Shown: positions 1 to 6,898 of the stretch, in pieces
Layout: each line of letters begins with the position of its first letter
Numbering within the stretch: the first letter of the stretch is position 1
Assembly (NCBI RefSeq): GCF_900156895.1
Contig: NZ_FTPD01000005.1
Coordinates: forward strand, 83,977-147,976
DNA from: Mesorhizobium prunaredense
GTDB taxonomy: Bacteria; Pseudomonadota; Alphaproteobacteria; Rhizobiales; Rhizobiaceae
DNA length: 64,000 nucleotides
Direction of reading: 5' to 3'
Notes under the pieces: model-generated
The model's database searches: none
What the model was told of the DNA's origin: nothing
Seen by the model: only the letters and a program-made list of their open reading frames with translations
Translations under genes and position numbers: made by a program

Positions 1-1677
1 CTGCTCAACCGCGAAACGATCGCCTGCGGCGTCGCCCCGCAAATCCCTGTGCTCGCAGGCACCGCCACCTCGATCTCGACGGGCGGGCCCGTGCCGCGCG
101 GCGCCGATGCCATCGTCATGGTGGAGCACACACAACCGGCCGAAGGCGAAGCCATCGAGGTCAGGCGCGGAGTCTCGCCCGGCCAGTTCATCTCGCATGC
201 CGGATCCGATATTGCCCGCGGTGAGGTTCTGCTGCGCGCCGGAACGGTGATCGGCTCGCGTGAAATCGGCATGCTTGCCGCCTGCGGAGTTGCGCTGGTG
301 ACGGTGGCGCGCAAGCTGCGGGTGGCGGTTTTGTCGACCGGCGACGAACTTGTCCAACCGGGCGACACCCTGCGACCCGCCGGCATTTACGACGCCAATG
401 GCGCAATCGTCAGCGCCGCGATAGCTGAAAATGGCGGCCAGGCGAGCTTTCTCGGCGCCTATCCGGATGACGAAGCCACGCTGGAAGCCGCCATGCGCGA
501 GGCGCTAGCGGCGCATGACGTGCTGATACTGTCGGGTGGGACGTCCAAGGGCGCGGGTGATGTCAGCCACCGCATCGTGAACCGTCTCGGCGCGCCCGGC
601 ATCGTTGCCCATGGCGTGGCGCTGAAGCCGGGAAAGCCGCTTTGTCTCGCTGTTTGCGACGGCAAGCCGGTCGTCGTGCTGCCGGGATTCCCGACTTCGG
701 CCATGTTCACTTTCCACGACATGATCGTACCTGTGCTGCGCCGCATGGCGGGCCTGCCGCCTCGGACCGAAGCGAAGCTCGCGGCAAAGGTTCCGTTGCG
801 CATTCAGTCCGAACTCGGCCGCACGGAGTTCGTGATGGTATCGCTGGTCGAGGGTGAGCAGGGGCTGGTCGCCTATCCCACCGGCAAGGGCTCGGGGGCG
901 ATAACGTCCTTTGCCCAGGCGGACGGCTTCATCAGCATCGAAGCTTTAGCCGACAATATGCCTGCCGGAAGCGAGGCGTCGGTGACGCTGTTCACACCGC
1001 ACGTGCGTGTTCCCGATCTCGTGGTGATCGGCAGCAACTGCACCGGCCTGGATCTTGTCGTGGGTATTCTGTTTCGCGCCGGCCTGACCGTGCGGTCTAT
1101 CGCGGTCGGCAGCCTGGGCGGCCTGGCCGCGGCCAAGCGGGGCGAGTGCGATATCGCGCCCATTCACCTCTTCGACACCAGGACGCAAAGCTACAATGCG
1201 CCGTTCCTGAGCGACGGCCTCGAACTCGTGCAGGGGTGGCGACGCATGCAGGGCATCGTCTACCGCCCGGGCGACGTTCGCTTCCAGGGGACCGACCCGG
1301 AGGAGGCGGTGCGAGCCGCACTCGCCGATCCCAATTGCATGATGGTCAACCGCAACCAGGGCTCGGGTACGCGCATCCTGATCGACCAACTGCTTGGTGC
1401 GGCGCGTCCCGACGGATATTGGAACCAGCCCCGCTCGCACAATGCCGTCGCGGCGGCCGTCGCACAGAACCGAGCGGACTGGGGCGTCACCATTGCGCCG
1501 GTGGCGCGCTCAGCCGGGCTCGGTTTCATTGCGCTGAAGGAAGAGCATTATGATTTCGCGCTGGTCTCTGCCCGCAAGGAGCGACCCGCGGTGCAGGCCT
1601 TCCTTGCCGCGCTCGCTTCGCCTGAATTCAACGAGGGGGTCGAGCGCATGGGTTTTACCCGACCCGGCCAAGTGTGA
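1..1677 (+). CDS. moeA: MoeA-type molybdopterin molybdotransferase fused to a periplasmic-binding-like domain (5' partial)
   Basis: The reading frame is open from base 1, so the true start lies to the left of the window. The first ~320 visible codons are MoeA-like: the segment PVPRGADAIVMVEHT, the MoCF-type sequence LSGGTSKGAGD and the loop VVVLPGFPTSAMF belong to the enzyme that inserts molybdate into adenylylated molybdopterin. From about codon 340 (VPDLVVIGSNCTGLDL) the protein continues into a ~200-residue domain resembling the PBP-like domain attached to some MoeA proteins, with the segment NRNQGSGTRILID. That domain may sense molybdate or a ligand, but this is inference. The gene ends 12 bp from the convergent mobA. 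A second, unfused MoeA lies at 3381-4637. Confidence 0.85.
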   Translation: MLNRETIACGVAPQIPVLAGTATSISTGGPVPRGADAIVMVEHTQPAEGEAIEVRRGVSPGQFISHAGSDIARGEVLLRAGTVIGSREIGMLAACGVALVTVARKLRVAVLSTGDELVQPGDTLRPAGIYDANGAIVSAAIAENGGQASFLGAYPDDEATLEAAMREALAAHDVLILSGGTSKGAGDVSHRIVNRLGAPGIVAHGVALKPGKPLCLAVCDGKPVVVLPGFPTSAMFTFHDMIVPVLRRMAGLPPRTEAKLAAKVPLRIQSELGRTEFVMVSLVEGEQGLVAYPTGKGSGAITSFAQADGFISIEALADNMPAGSEASVTLFTPHVRVPDLVVIGSNCTGLDLVVGILFRAGLTVRSIAVGSLGGLAAAKRGECDIAPIHLFDTRTQSYNAPFLSDGLELVQGWRRMQGIVYRPGDVRFQGTDPEEAVRAALADPNCMMVNRNQGSGTRILIDQLLGAARPDGYWNQPRSHNAVAAAVAQNRADWGVTIAPVARSAGLGFIALKEEHYDFALVSARKERPAVQAFLAALASPEFNEGVERMGFTRPGQV

Positions 1678-1688
1678 GATATCCGGGG

Positions 1689-2321
1689 CTAAGGGTCGGT
1701 AAGCTGCCAAACGAGCCGTTCGGCCTCGGCAAAATCTGTGACCGTGTTGACATTGAAGAAGGGGTCTACCGGCTTGTCCGGCCAGGACGCGGTGGCAACC
1801 TGGTAGCGAGCCGTCCACAGGTCGATCTTGCGAACGCCCTCGTCGACGAGTGCGTGGCGTAACGCATCGCGCATCGCCACTTGCCAGAGTCCGATGACAG
1901 GATGCGTCCGACCCGCTGACATCGCCACCGCCAAATCCGCAGCTTTCTCCATGCGCGCCCGATGCAGCCGTTCGACGAGGTCGCGCGGCATGAAAGGACA
2001 GTCGGCTGCGACGCTGACGATCCATTCGACATCGGGCCTGTTCGCCGCTGTCCAGTCGAGGCCCGCAAGCACGCCGGCAAGCGGCCCCGGATAGTTTTCG
2101 ACCGGGTCGGCGACGACTGGAAGGCGAAAGCGGTCGAAGCGGGCAGGGTCGCCATTGGCGTTCAGCAAGAGACCGTCGCATTGCGGGCCGAGGCGCTCGA
2201 GGACACGATCGAGGATCGTGGTTCCGTCGATCCGACGCATGGATTTGTCGCCACCGCCCATGCGCCGGGCGAGCCCCCCGGCGAGAACGACGCCCAGGGT
2301 CGGCACCTTCTCATTCGCCAT
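1689..2321 (-). CDS. mobA: Molybdenum cofactor guanylyltransferase MobA
   Basis: The 210-residue product is the right size for MobA, which joins GMP from GTP to Mo-molybdopterin to make the MGD cofactor used by formate dehydrogenase. The N-terminal nucleotide-binding motif [15 protein letters not shown] (about residues 14-28) is diagnostic of the MobA/MoCF nucleotidyltransferase fold. VAADCPFMP (about residues 104-112) supplies the metal-binding Asp. Its start overlaps the 3' end of fdhD by 11 bases on the same strand, so the two are probably cotranscribed and translationally coupled. The neighbouring bis-MGD formate dehydrogenase explains its position. The main alternative is a related MoCF-family cytidylyltransferase, which the context makes less likely. 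Confidence 0.88.
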   Translation of the reverse strand: MANEKVPTLGVVLAGGLARRMGGGDKSMRRIDGTTILDRVLERLGPQCDGLLLNANGDPARFDRFRLPVVADPVENYPGPLAGVLAGLDWTAANRPDVEWIVSVAADCPFMPRDLVERLHRARMEKAADLAVAMSAGRTHPVIGLWQVAMRDALRHALVDEGVRKIDLWTARYQVATASWPDKPVDPFFNVNTVTDFAEAERLVWQLTDP

Positions 2322-3201
2322 CGGCAGCTCCCTTGCGTCTGTGACGCGGTGCTTCCTCGTCGACGGAAGCGAGGTCCTGGTCGAAGACGATGCGATCCTC
2401 GCCCGACAGCACGGCGAACCGCTTGCCGCGCGCCCGACCGACGAGCGTCAGGCCGGCCTGACGCGCCAAATCCACGCCCCAGGCGGTGAAACCCGAGCGC
2501 GAGACGAGGATCGGAATGCCCATTCGAACCGTCTTGATCGTCATTTCAGACGTCAGCCTGCCCGTCGTGTAAAGGATCTTGTCGGCCGGATCGATGCCCT
2601 GGCGATACATCCAGCCGGCGATCTTGTCGACGGCATTGTGGCGCCCGACGTCCTCCATGTAGCAGATCGGCGTGCCTTCCTTGCAAAGCACGCAGCCATG
2701 AATCGCGCCCGCTTCAAGATAGAGCGACGGCGTCGTGTTGATCGTGCGGGTCATTTGGTAAAGCCAGGAGGTGTGCAGTGCGGCTGGCGGCAGAGTGATA
2801 TCGAGCGCCTCGAGAAGATCGCCGAAAGCCGTCCCCTGCGCGCAGCCTGAGGTTTGCGTCCGTTTCCTAAGCTTCTGCTCGTAATTGGTGTTGCGCTCGG
2901 TACGAACGACCACGACCTGCACGTCGTCGTCATATTCGACTTCGGTTACGACGTCGTCGGATTTGAGCATGTTCTGATTGAGCAGGTAGCCCAGCGCCAG
3001 ATATTCGGGGTAGTCGCCGATCGTCATCATCGTGACGATCTCCTGGGCATTCAGATAGAGCGTCAGCGGGCGTTCAACGGGGACGCGGATTTGAATAGCG
3101 GCGCCCGTATGATCGATGCCGCTGACCTGTTCGGTCAATCGGATGTCATCCGGGCTCGGCATGATGATGTCGGGGTCTGGTCGGGTTTTCATCTGTTGCA
3201 T
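2311..3201 (-). CDS. fdhD: Formate dehydrogenase accessory sulfurtransferase FdhD
   Basis: FdhD moves sulfur from a cysteine desulfurase to the bis-MGD cofactor of formate dehydrogenase. The 296-residue product (start chosen at MQQMKTRPD; an upstream ATG at 3267 is less likely) shows the family segments [30 protein letters not shown] and [12 protein letters not shown]. The sulfur-carrying loop, normally a C-x-x-C, reads SGCAQG here, so only the first cysteine is kept. A separate CVLC pair lies further on, in [10 protein letters not shown]. Whether that pair takes over is unknown. The gene is transcribed with mobA and away from the second moeA, which leads towards the formate dehydrogenase genes. 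Confidence 0.87.
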   Translation of the reverse strand: MQQMKTRPDPDIIMPSPDDIRLTEQVSGIDHTGAAIQIRVPVERPLTLYLNAQEIVTMMTIGDYPEYLALGYLLNQNMLKSDDVVTEVEYDDDVQVVVVRTERNTNYEQKLRKRTQTSGCAQGTAFGDLLEALDITLPPAALHTSWLYQMTRTINTTPSLYLEAGAIHGCVLCKEGTPICYMEDVGRHNAVDKIAGWMYRQGIDPADKILYTTGRLTSEMTIKTVRMGIPILVSRSGFTAWGVDLARQAGLTLVGRARGKRFAVLSGEDRIVFDQDLASVDEEAPRHRRKGAADGE

Positions 3202-3380
3202 GGCACTCTCTTGAAATTGCAATCCCGCTCGCCAGAGTGGATGCGTTCCCTTCGGCTTGACGTCCACTATATAGCCTGTTCAAACGAAGGCAGGTCGACA
3301 AAGCGCCTGCAAGCGCAGACTGGGCTTGCCGGATGGCGCCGAGCTGCCGGTTCGGCCAGATCCATGAGGCTGAAGGCTCG

Positions 3381-4637
3381 ATGGCGCAACTTTCAGATGA
3401 CTGCTTCGCTTTCGGCGGCCCGATGCGATCGCTCGATGATACTGCCGCACTGATTGCTTCACGGCTGACCGTCGTCGACGAGACCGAAACCGTCCAGCTG
3501 GCGATTGCCGATGGGCGCGTCCTGGCGAGAGATTTAGTGGCGCCGCTGCCCCTGCCGCCTTTCACCAACTCAGCCGTCGACGGCTATGCACTGCGCGGCG
3601 ACGACCTGCCGGAAACCGTTGAAAAAGCCTTGCCCGTGAGCGGCAGGATCCAGGCTGGGGTGGCGCCGGATCGGCCTGCCGCGCCCGGACAAGCCATACG
3701 CATCTTCACCGGCGCTCCGCTGCCGGAGGGGGCAGACACGGTTTACATGCAGGAAGATGTCCGTGTCGACGATAGCGGCAGGGTCATTCTTCCGCCCGGC
3801 CTGAAAAGAGGAGCCAACGTGCGGCCGGCGGGCGAGGACGTCGCAGCAGGCAAGGTGGCCCTGCAGGCCGGCCAGCGCATGCGCCCGCAGGATGTTGCGC
3901 TCGCCGCGGCGCTCGGCATGACGCAGGTCGATGTGCGGCGCAAAATTCGCGTCGCGATCTTCTCGACCGGCAACGAGATCGTCGCGCCGGGAAAGGACCG
4001 GGGACCGGCCCAGCTTTTCGATTCGAACCGCTTCATGCTGATGGCCATGCTCGCAAGATTGGGCTGCGAGACCACCGATTTGGGCATTCTGATCGACGAC
4101 AGCAGCCTGATCGCGGATGTGCTGAGTGAGGCTGCGCCAGGACAGGACCTGATCCTGGCGTCAGGCGGGGTCTCGACCGGGGAGGCCGACTGCGTCAAAG
4201 CCGCCGTCGAGAGTGTGGGCACCCTGGTCTTCTGGCGGGTGGCCATAAAGCCCGGCCGCCCGGTCGCCATGGGGGTGATCAGGGGAACAGCCTTCATTGG
4301 GCTGCCCGGCAATCCGGTGGCGAGCTTCGTCACATTCGCCCATATTGCGCGCGCCGCGATCCTTGCACTGGCCGGCGCACGGCAGCAGCCACCAATTTCG
4401 CGGCTGGTGCGGGCCGCCTTTTCCTACCGCAAAAAGCCGGGGCGACGCGAATATGTGCGGGTAAGCCTGCGTGGGACGCAGGACGGCACATATGAAGCCG
4501 TCAAATTCCCGCGCGAGGGCGCTGGCATGCTGTCTTCTTTGGTTCAAACGGACGGCCTTGTCGAACTCGGCGAGGAGATAGCCGAGGTCGAGCCGGGCCA
4601 GACCGTTCAGTTCCTTGCCTATTCGGACCTGAATTGA
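3381..4637 (+). CDS. moeA: Molybdopterin molybdotransferase MoeA
   Basis: A 418-residue product of normal MoeA length, starting at MAQLSDDCF. It catalyses molybdate insertion into adenylylated molybdopterin. Visible hallmarks are PPFTNSAVDGYALRGDDLP near the N-terminus, IFTGAPLPEGADTVYMQED, FSTGNEIV, the MoCF segment LASGGVSTGEADCVK and the glycine-rich loop GLPGNPVASFV. Unlike the homologue at the left edge it has no extra C-terminal domain. It is divergent from fdhD, with about 180 bp between their starts, and is followed by a TusA-like gene and the formate dehydrogenase genes, so it probably serves that enzyme. Two MoeA proteins in one locus suggest specialised roles, but the sequence does not say which. 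Confidence 0.9.
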   Translation: MAQLSDDCFAFGGPMRSLDDTAALIASRLTVVDETETVQLAIADGRVLARDLVAPLPLPPFTNSAVDGYALRGDDLPETVEKALPVSGRIQAGVAPDRPAAPGQAIRIFTGAPLPEGADTVYMQEDVRVDDSGRVILPPGLKRGANVRPAGEDVAAGKVALQAGQRMRPQDVALAAALGMTQVDVRRKIRVAIFSTGNEIVAPGKDRGPAQLFDSNRFMLMAMLARLGCETTDLGILIDDSSLIADVLSEAAPGQDLILASGGVSTGEADCVKAAVESVGTLVFWRVAIKPGRPVAMGVIRGTAFIGLPGNPVASFVTFAHIARAAILALAGARQQPPISRLVRAAFSYRKKPGRREYVRVSLRGTQDGTYEAVKFPREGAGMLSSLVQTDGLVELGEEIAEVEPGQTVQFLAYSDLN

Positions 4638-4776
4638 CGAACGCCGTCGAGCCGGCGGCACGCAGTCTGCCAAAATGCGGTGCGACGCCTGGCCGCTCTC
4701 ACTTGCAGTACCCCTGAGTCACCTCTGAGTCGGGGATCGTTGACGACCGGTGAGCGGTCCGCCATGGTGCGCCACC

Positions 4777-5016
4777 ATGACGACGAGACAGCTCGATCTG
4801 ACGGGATTGAAATGTCCCTTGCCGGCGCTGAAAACCCGCAAGGCGCTCAGCGGCATAAGCCCAGGCGAGCGCCTTGAGGTCCGTTGCACCGATCCGCTGG
4901 CAGCCATAGACATTCCCAATCTGATCAACGAAATGGGCGACCGCCTGGAGGCGATGCAACGGCAGGGAGACCACATCATTTTCTTGATCGAGAAGGCGCA
5001 AGCTGCCCCGGTATAG
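4777..5016 (+). CDS. TusA-family sulfur carrier protein
   Basis: A small 79-residue protein with the TusA/SirA/YedF signature GLKCPLPALK, whose cysteine (residue 12) carries persulfide sulfur. The start is the ATG of MTTRQLDLTG; an upstream GTG at 4750 would add nine residues that do not match the family. In E. coli TusA affects molybdenum cofactor maturation as well as tRNA thiolation. Its place between moeA and the formate dehydrogenase genes, with fdhD nearby, suggests that it relays sulfur for FdhD or for cofactor synthesis here. That role is inferred from context only. Confidence 0.8.
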   Translation: MTTRQLDLTGLKCPLPALKTRKALSGISPGERLEVRCTDPLAAIDIPNLINEMGDRLEAMQRQGDHIIFLIEKAQAAPV

Positions 5017-5100
5017 GCCGTGCGACAAATCAGGGCGCAGATCAGTTCTGTCGCGGCGCCCCGGTCATGCTAAAATTGTCAAACCGGCATTTGGTTCAAC

Positions 5101-5131
5101 TTGTCTGCCAAGTCGATTTGTGTGCCAAGTC
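5101..5131. promoter_or_regulatory. Direct repeat upstream of formate dehydrogenase
   Basis: Two 14-bp direct repeats, TTGTCTGCCAAGTC (5101-5114) and TTGTGTGCCAAGTC (5118-5131), differ at one base and lie 17 bp apart start to start, 93-123 bp upstream of the fused fdsGB start. Direct repeats at this position are typical of activator or repressor sites. No regulator gene is visible in this block, so the binding protein is unknown. The repeat itself is plain in the sequence; the function is a guess. Confidence 0.4.
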
Positions 5132-5223
5132 CTTGATCCAAGGTGCGCCGGGCTGAGGGAGGTCACAACCACATTGGTGGCGAGAGCCGCCTTCCTCAGG
5201 CGAAGGGTCCGGGAGGAGAGAGC

Positions 5224-6897
5224 ATGACAATGCAGCAACGGCGATCTCCCGATCGCGGACCCAAAGGGCGGGCGCTGGATGATGTTGCCCTGGCCGAGGT
5301 CCGGCAACTTCTTGGCCATCGCGAACGGCGCCGGGATCTCTTGATCGAATTCCTGCATCTGATCCAGGACCGCTACGGTTGTCTGTCGGCCGCGCATCTG
5401 CGCGCGCTTGCCGAAGACATGCGCCTGTCCCAGGTGGAAGTTTACGAGGTCGCGACCTTCTACGACCATTTCGATATCGTCAGGGAAGGCGAGGCGAGAC
5501 CCGCGCCGCTGACAATCCGGGTGTGCGAATCGATAAGCTGCATGCTGGCGGGCGCCGAACACCTGATTGGCGAACTGGCCGCCAAGGCCGACCCGAAGAC
5601 GGTCCGCGTCATGCGTGCGCCCTGCATGGGCCGCTGCGCCACAGCACCCGCGGCGCGCATTGGCGACCGTGAGGTCGACCAAGCCAGCAGCCATATCCTC
5701 ATCGATCTGGCTCGCTTGGGCGATACGAAAGTTGTCGTGCCCGATTATGTTGGCCTCGATGCCTATCGGGCCGCTGGCGGCTATCAGCTTTTCCGGAAGG
5801 TGAAGGCGGGCGAGACCGGCATTGACGCTATCATCGACACCATGGAGCACGCCGGTCTGCGCGGTCTCGGCGGCGCCGGCTTTCCGGCCGGCAAGAAATG
5901 GAGCTTCGTGCGCGGCTATCCAGGGCCGCGGCTGATGTCGATCAATGGCGACGAAGGCGAGCCTGGCACTTTCAAGGACCGCATCTATCTTGAAGGCGAT
6001 CCGCATCGTACCTTGGAAGGGGCGCTGATCGCCGCCCATGCGGTGGAGGCCGAGCGCATCTATTTCTACATGCGCGACGAATACCCGGCCGTGCTCGCCA
6101 TCTTGCGCGCCGAGATCGCGGCGCTCGAGGCAGCCGGCATCGTCAAGCCCGGTTTCATCGATCTTCGGCGCGGCGCCGGCGCCTATATTTGCGGCGAGGA
6201 AAGCGCGATGCTGGAAAGCATCGAGGGCAAGCGCGGCATGCCCCGCCACCGGCCTCCCTATATTGCCGAAGTCGGCCTTTTCGGACGCCCGACGCTCAAT
6301 CACAATGTCGAGACGCTGTGGTGGATTCGCGACATCGTCGAGAAGGGCCCCGAATGGTTCGCCGCGCAGGGCAAGCCCGGCCATCAGGGAATTCGCTCCT
6401 GGTCGGTTTCCGGACATGTGAAGGAGCCCGGCGTCAAGCTGGCCCCGGCCGGCGTCACCGTGCGCGAATTGATCGAGGATTATTGCGGCGGCATGGCAGA
6501 CGGGCATGAATTCAAGGCCTATCTGCCAGGTGGAGCCTCGGGCGGCATCCTTCCGGCGTCGATGGGCGACATTGAACTCGATTTCGGCGGCGAACTCGCC
6601 AAACAGGGCGCCTTTGTCGGCTCACATGCGGTGGTCGTGCTTTCGCAAGCCGACAACATCAGGGATGTGACCCTCAATCTCATGAATTTCTTCAAACATG
6701 AGAGTTGCGGGAAATGCACGCCGTGCCGGGAGGGAACCGAAAAGCTGGTAACGCTCTTGAAAGAGAAGGGCGTGCCGGATGAGACGGCGATGCGCGACCT
6801 TGAAACAGTGATGCGCGATTCCTCCATCTGCGGTCTCGGCCAGGCGGCGCCCAATCCAGTCAATCACCTTTTGACGCATTTTAGGGATGATCTTTGA
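5224..6897 (+). CDS. fdsB: NAD-dependent formate dehydrogenase, fused gamma-beta (FdsG-FdsB) subunit
   Basis: Residues ~1-160 form a NuoE/FdsG-like thioredoxin-fold [2Fe-2S] domain with cysteines in CESISC and CMGRC. Residues ~190-557 form a NuoF/FdsB-like flavoprotein: GLGGAGFPAGKKW for FMN, GDEGEPGTFKDR for NADH, and ESCGKCTPCREG plus a later cysteine in SSICGLG for a [4Fe-4S] cluster. It passes electrons from the molybdenum subunit to NAD+. The start at MTMQQRRSP follows a strong GGGAGGAG ribosome site. In many bacteria gamma and beta are separate genes; here they form one 557-residue protein. The stop codon lies two bases before the favoured fdsA start, so the two are probably translated together. 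Confidence 0.9.
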   Translation: MTMQQRRSPDRGPKGRALDDVALAEVRQLLGHRERRRDLLIEFLHLIQDRYGCLSAAHLRALAEDMRLSQVEVYEVATFYDHFDIVREGEARPAPLTIRVCESISCMLAGAEHLIGELAAKADPKTVRVMRAPCMGRCATAPAARIGDREVDQASSHILIDLARLGDTKVVVPDYVGLDAYRAAGGYQLFRKVKAGETGIDAIIDTMEHAGLRGLGGAGFPAGKKWSFVRGYPGPRLMSINGDEGEPGTFKDRIYLEGDPHRTLEGALIAAHAVEAERIYFYMRDEYPAVLAILRAEIAALEAAGIVKPGFIDLRRGAGAYICGEESAMLESIEGKRGMPRHRPPYIAEVGLFGRPTLNHNVETLWWIRDIVEKGPEWFAAQGKPGHQGIRSWSVSGHVKEPGVKLAPAGVTVRELIEDYCGGMADGHEFKAYLPGGASGGILPASMGDIELDFGGELAKQGAFVGSHAVVVLSQADNIRDVTLNLMNFFKHESCGKCTPCREGTEKLVTLLKEKGVPDETAMRDLETVMRDSSICGLGQAAPNPVNHLLTHFRDDL

Positions 6898-6898
6898 A

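Noticed and set aside
5065-6507. Open frame of 480 codons on the minus strand opposite fdsGB
   Set aside because: It mirrors a strongly conserved gene on the plus strand and contains no family motifs; long antisense frames are common in GC-rich DNA.
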